Source of the DNA: Rhizobium sp. CFBP 8762
GTDB lineage: Bacteria > Pseudomonadota > Alphaproteobacteria > Rhizobiales > Rhizobiaceae
Length of the DNA: 64,000 nucleotides
Assembly (NCBI RefSeq): GCF_014841565.1
Contig: NZ_JACYUD010000003.1
Location: 124,001 to 188,000 of the forward strand
Reading direction: 5' to 3'
Part shown: positions 26,971 through 37,560 of the stretch, piece after piece
Position numbering within the stretch: the stretch's first letter is position 1
Layout: each line of letters starts with the position of its first letter
Translations under genes and position numbers: made by a program
The notes under the pieces: model-generated
Database searches by the model: none
What the model saw: only the letters and a program-made list of their open reading frames with translations
Told to the model about the DNA's origin: nothing

Positions 26971-29255
26971 GATGCAAGCTGCATGGGTTGGCGAGCGGTA
27001 ACGGGCGTGCCCACGTTCCCACTGTCGGACTTGACTGGACGCGACAGGCGAAGCGCGTTGACCACAACGATGATAGAACTGGTGGACATGGCGATAGCCG
27101 CAACCAGCGGCGTTGCATAACCCAGTATGGCAATCGGCACAGCGATAACGTTGTAGCCGATAGCCAGCGCAAAGTTCTGGCGGATCAAACGGCCAGCTTG
27201 ACGCGACGTTTCGATTGCAAACGGCACAGCATTTAAACCATCGTGCATGAAGACAAAATCGGCAGCCTGACGGCCAACATCAGCCGCCGTCGCCGGTGCC
27301 ATGGATACGTGCGCGCTGGCCAGCGCCGGTGCATCATTGATGCCGTCGCCCACCATCAGCACCTTCAGCCCGGCTTCCGCTTGGCTGCGCAGTGCCTCCG
27401 CCTTTCCTTGCGGCGACAGTTCGGCAGCAACGTCGCTTACACCCAATCGACGGCCAAGTGCATCGGCAACCGACACACGGTCCCCAGACAAAATGGACAC
27501 CGAGAGCCCTTGGGCTTCCAGCGCCGTGATGCTTGCCCGCGCGTGTGGGCGAAGCGAGTCCTCGAAGCGAAAAATGGCAAGCGGCTCGAAATCTCGTGAC
27601 AGAACGACCTCGGAACGACCGTCGAGAGATGGTTCCGGTGCCTGCTTCCCGCACGCGAATACAAAGCTGCCGAGGCGATAAACATGGTCCCCGAGTGCTG
27701 CTTTCAAGCCCGCTCCGGGACGCTCCTCAATCTCTTCAAATCCGGTAGAAAAACTTGATGCAGCCTCAGCCAGCGCACGCGACAAGGGATGGCGCGATTT
27801 TGACGCCAGCGCCCCGGCAATGGCCATCAACTCCGTTGATACGTCCGCGCCGTTCACAAGGCGGGGTTGGCCGAGCGTCAGCGTACCGGTCTTGTCGAAA
27901 GCCACGGCGTCGATTTCAGCAAGGCGCTCCATGGCCGATCCATCCTTGACCATGACCCCGCTTTTGAACAGCCGACCCGCTGCAACCACCTGCACAACCG
28001 GCACGGCCAGGCCAAGGGCGCAGGGGCATGTAATAATAAGGACAGCGACAGCAATGAGCATGGCGTGTTGCACATCGCCGTTGACCAGCAGCCAGCCGAA
28101 GAAGGACAGTAAGGCCAGAAGATGTACGGCGGGCGAATAAACCTGGGCGGCACGGTTCGCAATACGCCGGTAGCGGGCCCGCCCGCCTTCGGCTGCATCC
28201 ATCAGGCGGATGATCTCGGACAAAAACGAGTCGCGTGCAGTTGCCGTTGCTTCGATAACCAAGGGACCCGTCAGGTTCATGACGCCTGCTTGCAAAACAT
28301 CACCTACACCAATACTGGCGGGCGCGCTTTCGCCATTGACGATGGAGCGGTCGATATCGCTGACACCGTCTAGCACGCGGCCATCGACGGGGATGCGGTC
28401 GCCCGCGGCGATTTCCAGCTTTTGGCCGGGCTGAATGTCTTCCACGGCCAGGTATTCCCGCTGACCGTTTTCAGTCAACACCATGGCGCCGCGAGGGGAC
28501 AGGCGCGCAAGGCTGGTAATGGCGGAGCGCGCCCGGTCACGCATCATATGATCAAGCGTGCGCCCGATCAGCAGGAAAAACAACAGTGTGACGGAGGCAT
28601 CGAACCACGCATGTTCGCCGTGATGGATCGTCTCATAGAGCGACATGGCATAGGACAGCGTCACTGCGAGCGCGATTGGAACGTCCATATTCGTACGCCG
28701 GTTTTTGAGCGCTGCGAAAGCGGAGCGGAAGAAAAAACGACCGGCATAGAGCAGTGCCGGAGCGGCAATCAACGCCGAAATCCAGTGAAACAAGTCCCGC
28801 GTAGCCGTATCGGCCCCTGACCAGACCGAGACGGACAGCAGCATGATATTGACGGCGGCAAAACCCGATACTGCCACGGCGCGGATTAGCTGGCGCAGCA
28901 GGTCATCGCCCGCTTGCTCGGCACTGGTAAACAGGTGCGCGTCATAGCCAACGGCGCGGACAAGGCTCACCAGTTCCGACGGATCGGTCGCTTCACCCTT
29001 AACCGTTTCCTTCCAGACGAACGACACCCGACGCGCCGACAGGTTGACGCGGGCGCTGACAATGGCCGGGTGTGCTTTCAGCGCACGTTCAATGGTGGTG
29101 ATACAGTCGCCACAGTGCACGGCGGGAACGCTCAAATCACTCTGGCGTTGCCCTTCGCCTACCGTGCGGCTGGCAAGCCAGAGTTCCTGGGTTGGTGGCG
29201 GTGCAGTGCGGGCAAGATCAAGGGCACCTTCGGTTCCCGGTGCGCAGCAGGTCAT
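26967..29255 (-). CDS. ccoI: Copper-translocating P-type ATPase CcoI (FixI)
   Basis: This 762-residue P1B-type ATPase moves copper out of the cytoplasm for assembly of the cbb3 oxidase CuB centre. In order it has an N-terminal Cys pair (MTCC), a heavy-metal domain with CGDC at 48-51, the membrane CPC motif (about residue 405), the phosphorylation site DKTGT (about 440) and GDGINDAPAL (about 660). Its start overlaps the ccoH stop by four bases, and its stop overlaps ccoS. Position within ccoGHIS makes a general copper-export role less likely. Confidence 0.95.
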   Translation of the reverse strand: MTCCAPGTEGALDLARTAPPPTQELWLASRTVGEGQRQSDLSVPAVHCGDCITTIERALKAHPAIVSARVNLSARRVSFVWKETVKGEATDPSELVSLVRAVGYDAHLFTSAEQAGDDLLRQLIRAVAVSGFAAVNIMLLSVSVWSGADTATRDLFHWISALIAAPALLYAGRFFFRSAFAALKNRRTNMDVPIALAVTLSYAMSLYETIHHGEHAWFDASVTLLFFLLIGRTLDHMMRDRARSAITSLARLSPRGAMVLTENGQREYLAVEDIQPGQKLEIAAGDRIPVDGRVLDGVSDIDRSIVNGESAPASIGVGDVLQAGVMNLTGPLVIEATATARDSFLSEIIRLMDAAEGGRARYRRIANRAAQVYSPAVHLLALLSFFGWLLVNGDVQHAMLIAVAVLIITCPCALGLAVPVVQVVAAGRLFKSGVMVKDGSAMERLAEIDAVAFDKTGTLTLGQPRLVNGADVSTELMAIAGALASKSRHPLSRALAEAASSFSTGFEEIEERPGAGLKAALGDHVYRLGSFVFACGKQAPEPSLDGRSEVVLSRDFEPLAIFRFEDSLRPHARASITALEAQGLSVSILSGDRVSVADALGRRLGVSDVAAELSPQGKAEALRSQAEAGLKVLMVGDGINDAPALASAHVSMAPATAADVGRQAADFVFMHDGLNAVPFAIETSRQAGRLIRQNFALAIGYNVIAVPIAILGYATPLVAAIAMSTSSIIVVVNALRLSRPVKSDSGNVGTPVTARQPMQLAS

Positions 29256-29746
29256 GACGTGGCTCCCCCCACCTTAACGCGGATGGCTTCGTGATAGACA
29301 ATCCGGCCCTTCTCTTTGGAGGTGATATCAACGATCCACTGCCCCGCAGCCATGCCATGGCGACCGACAAAGCGGCCCGGACCGGCGGATGCCAGGTTCA
29401 TGCGAAAGTCGTTATGCTCTTCCACTGGGCGCTTGAAGATCAACGTGACCTCGTCTGCCTCCACCGACGCCCGCTCCGGGTGCGTCAGCGTGTAGGAAAT
29501 GGATGGTCCATCGACCACAAGCTTGCCTTGGATGCCGGTAAGGGACAGGGCCCTGGCCTCCGCCGCCTTGCCGTTGAATTCCTGACTGGCGACATAGGTG
29601 TTTTTCACAACCAGCCCGCTCCAGGTTGAGACAGCGCTCCACGCCATGACGATGTTAACGGCGATGATGGTGCCAAAAAACAGAAACGTGACGCCCAGCA
29701 TGTGCCAACCGGTAAAGGTGAATGATTTGCGAACAGTCTGGTTCAT
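29252..29746 (-). CDS. ccoH: Cytochrome cbb3 assembly protein CcoH (FixH)
   Basis: This 164-residue protein has one N-terminal membrane helix (about residues 12-36), then the FixH periplasmic domain with VVKNTYVASQEFN and the C-terminal QWIVDITSKEKGR. FixH stabilises the CcoNOP complex. Four-base overlaps with ccoG upstream and ccoI downstream show a tightly coupled operon. The sequence is ordinary for the family. Confidence 0.93.
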   Translation of the reverse strand: MNQTVRKSFTFTGWHMLGVTFLFFGTIIAVNIVMAWSAVSTWSGLVVKNTYVASQEFNGKAAEARALSLTGIQGKLVVDGPSISYTLTHPERASVEADEVTLIFKRPVEEHNDFRMNLASAGPGRFVGRHGMAAGQWIVDITSKEKGRIVYHEAIRVKVGGATS

Positions 29747-31326
29747 TGTACAACCTCCGGGATATTGAAGCGCGCCTTGTAAACATCGCGTTCGTGGCTG
29801 GCCTCATCCTCGGCCACCAGCGAAAAACCGTCTGCCGCTATTCCGATTGCCGCCTTCGGCAAGGTCACGAAGATACGGGCGTTGGTGACCTTGTCCGGCT
29901 GAACCGGTATGAGGAAGACCCGGGCCTCACCTTCCTGCCCCATCATTTTCATGGTCGCCTCGGGCAGACCTTCGATAGACACGCGAATGACACGCGGCTC
30001 CGGAATCATGTTCAGCAGTTTGATCTGATAGCCATTGCGCACGGCACCGTCGGACTCCACGACGAATTGCGGATTGCGGTCATGCAGCACGTTGAGTTCC
30101 AGCCGGTCCCTGGCCAGCAGGCCGTAGATCAGGCCAAGGCCGACCAGCGCCCAGACTGTGAAATACAGCAGCGTGCGGCCACGGAAAATCACCCGCCAGT
30201 CAAAATGTTTGACCGCACTGGAGAAGCCACCTTCGGGTTTGCGGACCCGGCGCGGATCAATGGGCTTGGTACCATTGTCGGTTGCCAGCGCCATATTGGC
30301 GGAATAGTCCGCAAGCGTGGCGTAGGAAATCAACCCACGCTCATGCCCGACCTTATCCATCACGCTGTCGCAGGCATCGATACAGAGCGCGCAGGTGATG
30401 CACTCCATCTGCAAGCCATCGCGAATGTCGATGCCCATGGGACAGACCGCCACGCAGGCGTTGCAGTCCACGCAATCGCCCTGCACGGCGCCGGCAGCAG
30501 CAGCCTTTTTTGCATGGCGTCCACGCGGTTCACCGCGCCAGTCATTGTAAGTGACGACCAACGAATTTTCATCGAGCATGGCGGCCTGAATGCGCGGCCA
30601 AGGGCACATATAGGTGCAGACCTGCTCACGCAGCAGCCCACCCAGCGTGTAGGTGGTAAAGGTGAGGATGGCGACGGTAATATAGGCAACCGGCGGCGCA
30701 TCAAAATGAAGGAAGGACGACAGCAGCGCTGGCGCATCGGCGAAGTAGAAGATCCATGCCCCACCGGTCGCAACTGCGATTGCGAGCCAAATGACATGTT
30801 TGGTAACACGCTTGCGCAGCTTGGAAAGGGTCCAGGGTGCTGCATCCAGCTTCATCCGGGCATTGCGATCCCCTTCAATGAATCGCTCCACCACAAGAAA
30901 CAGGCCCACCCACACCGTCTGCGGACAGGTGTAACCGCACCACGCACGGCCGACAGCGGAGGTCACCAGAAACAATCCGAAACCAGCCATGACCAGCAGA
31001 CCGGCGACGAAGAAAAACTCCTGTGGCCAGATTTCAATGAAGAAAACGTAGAAACGGCGGCTGGCAAGATCGATCAGCACGGCCTGATCGGGCGCATGGG
31101 GGCCGCGATCCCAGCGGATCCAGGGCGTGAGATAGTAGATCCCCAGCGTGATCGCCATCACCAGCCATTTGAACTGACGAAAGCGCCCTTCGGCGCGCTT
31201 GGGAAAGATTTTCTTGCGCTTCTCATAAAGCGGCTTGCGGACCTGCGCGGAATTGACCGGCTCTGCATTCAGCCGCTCAACCGGAGCATCGGCAGCGGCG
31301 GGCATCGGAGACCTGTAGAGATTCAT
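29743..31326 (-). CDS. ccoG: Cytochrome cbb3 accessory ferredoxin-like membrane protein CcoG (FixG)
   Basis: This 527-residue protein has five or six membrane helices, a CGYTCPQTVW motif, and two 4Fe-4S clusters (CVDCNACVAVCP and CITCALCIDACD), with a C-terminal immunoglobulin-like FixG domain after about residue 400. It acts as a cupric reductase supporting CcoI. ATG at 31326 is chosen over a GTG nine bases upstream because AAAAGG then lies eight bases away. An FNR/FixK box is centred about 57 bases upstream of the start, so expression should rise when oxygen is low. Confidence 0.94.
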   Translation of the reverse strand: MNLYRSPMPAAADAPVERLNAEPVNSAQVRKPLYEKRKKIFPKRAEGRFRQFKWLVMAITLGIYYLTPWIRWDRGPHAPDQAVLIDLASRRFYVFFIEIWPQEFFFVAGLLVMAGFGLFLVTSAVGRAWCGYTCPQTVWVGLFLVVERFIEGDRNARMKLDAAPWTLSKLRKRVTKHVIWLAIAVATGGAWIFYFADAPALLSSFLHFDAPPVAYITVAILTFTTYTLGGLLREQVCTYMCPWPRIQAAMLDENSLVVTYNDWRGEPRGRHAKKAAAAGAVQGDCVDCNACVAVCPMGIDIRDGLQMECITCALCIDACDSVMDKVGHERGLISYATLADYSANMALATDNGTKPIDPRRVRKPEGGFSSAVKHFDWRVIFRGRTLLYFTVWALVGLGLIYGLLARDRLELNVLHDRNPQFVVESDGAVRNGYQIKLLNMIPEPRVIRVSIEGLPEATMKMMGQEGEARVFLIPVQPDKVTNARIFVTLPKAAIGIAADGFSLVAEDEASHERDVYKARFNIPEVVQ

Positions 31327-31376
31327 GGCAAACACCTTTTCTAAGGTTGGTTTGCCATGTGGGGTCGCTGGTTTCC

Positions 31377-31390
31377 TTGATATGAATCAA
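31377..31390. promoter_or_regulatory. FNR/FixK box upstream of ccoG
   Basis: TTGATATGAATCAA matches the TTGAT-N4-ATCAA consensus exactly and lies 51-64 bases before the ccoG start codon. Confidence 0.85.
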
Positions 31391-31449
31391 GAACGGCCTG
31401 CGCCAGCGTGTCGCAGACCGTAGCTCAGTTCAATGGTAAGTTCCTGCTG

Positions 31450-32337
31450 CTACTCGCCGCCTCCGAGAGAGTGCACGAATACGGCCAGTTCCTTGACCGT
31501 CGTTTCACCCAGCCTTGGCAGCCATGCCGGCATGACCCCATGGCGCGGGGTTCGAATTTGCGCCGCAACGGCATCCTCGCCCTCGCCTTTCAGCCAGATG
31601 GCATCAGCAAGGTTTGGCGCACCCAGTTCGCGATTGCCGGTCGCATTCTCCCCATGACACGCTGCGCAATTGGCTTCAAACAGGGCTTTGCCCGGTTCTG
31701 CCATGGCAGGGTCTCTCGGCGTACCGGTCAGGCTGACCACATAGGCGGCAGTCTGACGGATTTCCAACGGCTGGAGACCTTCGGCAAAGGACGGCATTTC
31801 TGAAAAACGCGTTTCGTCATCGCCGGGATGGCGAATGCCGTGAGCAACGGTCTGGAAGATATCGTCCACCGAGCCGCCCCACACCCAATCATTGTCGTTT
31901 AGGTTTGGAAAGCCGGGAGAGCCAGCAGCACCGGAGCCATGGCACTGCGCGCAATTGACCTTGAAAGCGGATGAACCTGCCGCAATGGCAAACTGGCTGA
32001 GCTCCGGGTTGGCCAGAATGTCCTGAAGGGAGGCCGAGGCGATCCGGTCTGCCATAGCCGTCTGGGCCTGCGTGGCCGCGTTCTGCTCGGTCTTCAGCTC
32101 CCCGCGTGTGGAATAGCCCAGCAGTCCCTTCGTCGAGTCGCGGATAAGCGGAATGGATGGGTAAGCGATGCAGTACCCGATGGCCCACACAATGGTGGCG
32201 TACAATGTCCACACCCACCAGCGGGGCATGGGGTTGTTCAACTCGCGAATACCATCCCACTCATGGCCGGTGGTGGTTACGCCGCTGATGTCATCGATAG
32301 GACCTGTGTGCGTGTTGGAAATGTGTTTATCGGTCAT
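31450..32337 (-). CDS. ccoP: Cytochrome cbb3 oxidase subunit CcoP (FixP), dihaem cytochrome c
   Basis: This 295-residue subunit has one membrane helix (about residues 38-60, PRWWVWTLYATIVWAIGY) and two periplasmic cytochrome c domains with haem motifs CAQCH and CAACH. Methionine ligands are probably in FSEMPSF and GVMPAW. It passes electrons to CcoO and CcoN. Its 5' end overlaps ccoQ by 11 bases. The sequence is ordinary for the family. Confidence 0.95.
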   Translation of the reverse strand: MTDKHISNTHTGPIDDISGVTTTGHEWDGIRELNNPMPRWWVWTLYATIVWAIGYCIAYPSIPLIRDSTKGLLGYSTRGELKTEQNAATQAQTAMADRIASASLQDILANPELSQFAIAAGSSAFKVNCAQCHGSGAAGSPGFPNLNDNDWVWGGSVDDIFQTVAHGIRHPGDDETRFSEMPSFAEGLQPLEIRQTAAYVVSLTGTPRDPAMAEPGKALFEANCAACHGENATGNRELGAPNLADAIWLKGEGEDAVAAQIRTPRHGVMPAWLPRLGETTVKELAVFVHSLGGGE

Positions 32338-32494
32338 CGTGGCTGTCCTCTTTCAGAGGAATCTGGGCGGCCTCATGGGCCGATTTTTTGGCACCGGGGC
32401 GAAAGACGAAGGCAACGACGCCGAGAAAGAATAGCGTCATGGCCAAAAGGCCCCAGCTATCGGCGAAGTGCCTGAGCGCGGTATAAATCTCCAT
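32327..32494 (-). CDS. ccoQ: Cytochrome cbb3 oxidase subunit CcoQ (FixQ)
   Basis: This 55-residue protein has a single membrane helix (WGLLAMTLFFLGVVAFVF) followed by RPGAKKSAHEAA, the usual FixQ pattern. It stabilises the oxidase. GAGGGGG precedes the ATG at 32494. It lies 13 bases after ccoO and overlaps ccoP by 11 bases. Confidence 0.93.
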   Translation of the reverse strand: MEIYTALRHFADSWGLLAMTLFFLGVVAFVFRPGAKKSAHEAAQIPLKEDSHDDR

Positions 32495-32507
32495 GATATC
32501 CCCCTCT

Positions 32508-33239
32508 CTAGCGGTAACCGGCTGCGTCGTCATAGGTGGAGAAATCCACCAGCGTGCCGAGCACCTGCAAATAGGCGACCAGCGCATCCATTTCGGTCAG
32601 CCGCGCCGGGTCTCCATCGAAGTCACCCACCTTAGCCTTGGGATAGCGCGCAAGAAGCGCTTCCGTATCGGCATTCGGGTCGGCCTGCGCCTGTAAATCG
32701 GCGTTTGCGTTCTCGATCATCTGATCGTCATACGGCACGCCCACGGCCACATTGGCCTTGAGATTCATGGCGACGTTGCGCACGTCGAGCGTTGTTTCCT
32801 TCAGGAAAGAATAGCTCGGCATGACCGATTCCGGCACGACGGAGCGAGGCTCGCTCAAATGCTGCACATGCCACTGGTTGGAATAGCGGTCGCCCACACG
32901 GGCCAGATCCGGCCCTGTGCGCTTGGAGCCCCACTGGAATGGATGATCATACATTGATTCCGCGGCCAGACTGTAGTGGCCGTAGCGCTCCACCTCGTCG
33001 CGGAACGGGCGGATCATCTGGCTATGACAGACGTAGCATCCCTCCCGCACGTAGATATCGCGCCCTGCCAGTTCCAGCGGTGAGTAGGGCCGCATGCCCT
33101 CCACCTTCTCGATTGTATTCTGCAGGTAGAACAACGGAGTGATTTCCACGATGCCGCCGATAGAGACGACCAGAAGCGAGCCCAGAAGAAGAAGCGTGGC
33201 GTTGCGTTCGAGTATCGCGTGTTTATCAAGAATGGACAT
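32508..33239 (-). CDS. ccoO: Cytochrome cbb3 oxidase subunit CcoO (FixO), monohaem cytochrome c
   Basis: This 243-residue subunit has an N-terminal membrane helix (about residues 14-36), the haem c site [12 protein letters not shown], and the conserved [12 protein letters not shown]. The distal Met ligand is likely in VMPSY. It links CcoP and CcoN in electron transfer. It lies 12 bases after ccoN and 13 before ccoQ, so the order ccoN-O-Q-P is standard. Confidence 0.96.
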   Translation of the reverse strand: MSILDKHAILERNATLLLLGSLLVVSIGGIVEITPLFYLQNTIEKVEGMRPYSPLELAGRDIYVREGCYVCHSQMIRPFRDEVERYGHYSLAAESMYDHPFQWGSKRTGPDLARVGDRYSNQWHVQHLSEPRSVVPESVMPSYSFLKETTLDVRNVAMNLKANVAVGVPYDDQMIENANADLQAQADPNADTEALLARYPKAKVGDFDGDPARLTEMDALVAYLQVLGTLVDFSTYDDAAGYR

Positions 33240-33251
33240 GGACCATCCCCC

Positions 33252-34874
<1,623 letters not shown>

Positions 34875-34965
34875 TGTTGGAGCCCCCAACTGCTTTGCAG
34901 ACTCGCGAAAAGAGACGCTTCTCTTGCGATTGGCAGAGGGATGACAGGAATTGCGCAAATCCTCC

Positions 34966-34979
34966 TTGATTCAAATCAA
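34966..34979. promoter_or_regulatory. FNR/FixK box between ccoN and the hemerythrin-like gene
   Basis: TTGATTCAAATCAA fits TTGAT-N4-ATCAA perfectly. It lies 92 bases before ccoN and 68 bases before the divergent hemerythrin-like gene, so it may control both. Confidence 0.87.
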
Positions 34980-35047
34980 GGCAGTGAACCGCATGTCTTG
35001 TCACAAGGAGGGACAGTTTGACGGTTAAGATCAAAAGGAGCCTGCCA

Positions 35048-35545
35048 ATGCAGACGGAACGTGTACACCTTCTGGCGACGCCGCTCTTTCTGGCGACCGC
35101 CCCCCGAAACCACGTGTCACAAAGCTGGGTGGCAACTGCGCAGCAACAGCAATTACGATTGTGTGATACGCTCGAAGCGATCGCCGACAGCCTTCCGGCC
35201 AATGTCGATACGCTGAAATGCATGGCCGCTGCCAAGGCACTGGGACCGCTGACGCGCGATGTGCACCGCTATGAGGAGGAAATTCTGTTTCCCTGCCTTG
35301 AGCGGGATGCCGATACCACGCCGGGGCTGATGGAGACCCTCACCCGGCTCAAATTCGAACACTGCGAAGATGAATGCTTTGCAGAAGAAGTGACCGATAC
35401 GCTGGTGCGTCTGGCCGCTGGCGACAAAACCATCAATGTGGAAGCGACCGGCTATATGCTGCGGGGGTTCTTTGAGGCTATGCGACGCCATATCGCGTTT
35501 GAGCGCGAGCACCTGCTCCCGCGTCTTACCAGTGCTTCCGTTTAA
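35048..35545 (+). CDS. Hemerythrin-like HHE domain protein
   Basis: This 165-residue protein has helices carrying HRYEEEILFPCL, FEHCEDECFAEE and RHIAFEREHLLPRL, a pattern of His and Glu residues that fits a di-iron hemerythrin-like four-helix bundle. Related proteins bind oxygen or NO or repair Fe-S centres. AAAAGGAG stands seven bases before the ATG at 35048. It is divergent from ccoN with an FNR box between them, which suggests induction at low oxygen and a role in handling oxygen or NO. The exact function is not known. Confidence 0.78.
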   Translation: MQTERVHLLATPLFLATAPRNHVSQSWVATAQQQQLRLCDTLEAIADSLPANVDTLKCMAAAKALGPLTRDVHRYEEEILFPCLERDADTTPGLMETLTRLKFEHCEDECFAEEVTDTLVRLAAGDKTINVEATGYMLRGFFEAMRRHIAFEREHLLPRLTSASV

Positions 35546-35560
35546 ATCACGGACCGACGA

Positions 35561-36484
35561 TCAGATATCGTGCTTGATGTTCCACCGGTCGTGGTACCAC
35601 AGCCATTGGCCGGGATTTTCCCGCACCCAGCTTTCCACCTTGTCGTTCAGCACCTGTGCGGTTGCGGTTACGTCCACGCTGCCATCGGTACGGCGGGGAA
35701 TGGTGATGGCAGGTTCAAGCTCCAACAGAAAACGATTGCCGGGCAAACGGACCGAGCGTGCCGGGTATACCTCGCATCCGAACTGACGCACGAGCTTCGC
35801 CAGCAGCGGATTGGTCTGCACATCCCGCCCGAAAAACTGCGTCTTGATGCCTTTTTTGAACTTCTGGTCCACGAGAATGCCGACCGGGTTTCCGTTTTCC
35901 AACTGGCGCGCCAGCGTAAAGGATGACCCGGCGTGGGATGGTACCAGGCCGCCCATGCGCTTCTTTCGGAAATCAAAAACCTTCTGGGCGATATAGGGAT
36001 TGTTGGGTGGACGAAACAGCACTGTCACGTTCAGCCCGAAGGCCGCTGCGGCAACCGGCAGCAGTTCAAAATTACCGGTATGGGCGGTAAACACAATAAA
36101 GGGGCGCGGATTGTCACGCAGTTCCAGAAACAGTGGAGAGCCTACGACTTCGACCCGGCCCGGCTTCGGGTTGGCGGGATCGAAATCGAACAACTCATCC
36201 AAAAAAACGTATTCGGCAGCAAGACGGCCGATGCTGCCCCAGCTTTCAAGCGCGATCTCTTGCAGTTCAGCTTCTGCTTTATCCGGATAGGCGTTGCGCA
36301 GATTGGTCAGCGTGAGTTTGTGTCGTCCGGTTTTGGGGCCGACAAAGCGCGCAAGCCTGTCAGCCACCGAAATTGCACGATCAGCCGGAAACACCTTCAG
36401 CGCGTTCAACAGCGCGAACGCCCCTTGCGCAATTGTCCAGTGCTGGGCTTTGCGCGCAGCCAGAACAAGACGCGTCATGAGCAT
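35561..36484 (-). CDS. lpxXL: Lipid A very-long-chain acyltransferase LpxXL
   Basis: This 307-residue LpxL/LpxM-type acyltransferase has the HX4E-like motif FTAHTGNFELLP and RPPNNP, and the C-terminal LWYHDRWN. It adds the 27-hydroxyoctacosanoyl group (or a similar chain), carried on AcpXL, to lipid A at the inner membrane. It is the last gene of the acpXL-fabZ-fabF2-fabF1-adh2-lpxXL cluster, which is the basis for the XL name. The start is uncertain between ATG 36484, ATG 36478 and TTG 36490, the last having GGAG eight bases upstream. Confidence 0.88.
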   Translation of the reverse strand: MLMTRLVLAARKAQHWTIAQGAFALLNALKVFPADRAISVADRLARFVGPKTGRHKLTLTNLRNAYPDKAEAELQEIALESWGSIGRLAAEYVFLDELFDFDPANPKPGRVEVVGSPLFLELRDNPRPFIVFTAHTGNFELLPVAAAAFGLNVTVLFRPPNNPYIAQKVFDFRKKRMGGLVPSHAGSSFTLARQLENGNPVGILVDQKFKKGIKTQFFGRDVQTNPLLAKLVRQFGCEVYPARSVRLPGNRFLLELEPAITIPRRTDGSVDVTATAQVLNDKVESWVRENPGQWLWYHDRWNIKHDI

Positions 36485-36495
36485 CCGCAATGCGG

Positions 36496-37524
36496 TTACT
36501 CCACCCGCAGAATGATTTTGCCGAAGACCTGACGCGATTCCATGCGTTCCAGCGCCCGGTCGATATCGGCAAAGCCGACTTCCGTATCAATGACCGGCTT
36601 GACAATCCCGCGGGCCATTTTCTGCATGGCATCGGCCATGTTTTCCATGCGGCAGCCAAAGGAGCCGATCAAACGCAACTGCTGCTGAAACAGCATCATC
36701 AGGTTCATGGATGTCGATACGCCGGAGGTGGATCCACATGTGACAAGACGACCACCGCGCTTCATGCACAGCATGGAGCCAGCCCAGGTGTCCGCGCCGA
36801 CATGCTCGAACACAACATCCACGCCCTTTTTCTTGGTGAGCTTGCGCACCACTCCCTCGAACCGGTCCGTGCGGTAGTTGATCACGTGGTCGGCACCCAG
36901 CGCCTTCGCACCTTCGATCTTGTCATCAGACCCAACGGTGGTGATCACGGTGCAGCCGGTTTTCTTCGCCAACTGAATTGCCGCAGTGCCAATGCCGGAG
37001 CCGCCGGCATGGATCAGGATGGTTTCGCCGGGTTCAAGCTTAGCATTGTCAAACAGCATATGTTCCACGGTGCCGAAGGTCACGGGCGCCAGTGCCGCAC
37101 CAACTTCGTCGACACCGGGCGGTGCCGGCACCAGCAGGCGAGCGGGCAGATTGATCTTCTCCTGCGCAAAACCATCGAGATGAAATCCATGAACGCCGCC
37201 GACATGCTCACAGAGATTATCACGACCCTCGCGGCAAGGACGGCAGAGGCCGCAGGTGCGCGCACCATAGACCGACACGAGTTGTCCGGGCAGAACATTG
37301 GCAACACCCGCACCAATGGACTCCACCACACCGGAGGCTTCCGCGCCGATCACCAGCGGCATTTTCCGCTTGGCAAACGCCATGCCGCGCCAGCCCCAGA
37401 CATCGATATGGTTCAATGCAACGGCCTTGACGCGCAGCGTCACCTCGCCCGGACCGGGTGCTTCCGGTTCCGGCAGATCGGTGATTTCAAGCTTGCGGTC
37501 ATCAAGCAATTGCAGTGCGCGCAT
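36496..37524 (-). CDS. adh2XL: Zinc-binding alcohol dehydrogenase-like protein of the VLCFA cluster
   Basis: This 342-residue medium-chain dehydrogenase/reductase has the structural zinc site CGLCRPCREGRDNLC, a nucleotide-binding HAGGSGIGTAAIQLA, and the GHIDVW-like region NHIDVWGWRG. In this cluster it is thought to act as a reductase in very-long-chain fatty acid synthesis, possibly as the enoyl reductase; that role is inferred from conserved gene order. It ends 11 bases before lpxXL. AAAGGA precedes the ATG. Confidence 0.85.
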   Translation of the reverse strand: MRALQLLDDRKLEITDLPEPEAPGPGEVTLRVKAVALNHIDVWGWRGMAFAKRKMPLVIGAEASGVVESIGAGVANVLPGQLVSVYGARTCGLCRPCREGRDNLCEHVGGVHGFHLDGFAQEKINLPARLLVPAPPGVDEVGAALAPVTFGTVEHMLFDNAKLEPGETILIHAGGSGIGTAAIQLAKKTGCTVITTVGSDDKIEGAKALGADHVINYRTDRFEGVVRKLTKKKGVDVVFEHVGADTWAGSMLCMKRGGRLVTCGSTSGVSTSMNLMMLFQQQLRLIGSFGCRMENMADAMQKMARGIVKPVIDTEVGFADIDRALERMESRQVFGKIILRVE

Positions 37525-37560
37525 GAGTCTGTTCCTTTGCAGTCCGTAGAGTGACGGCGT

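Noticed and set aside
29722-31344. Long open frame on the plus strand (about 540 residues)
   Set aside because: It mirrors ccoG almost exactly; ccoG has the Fe-S motifs and the operon overlaps.
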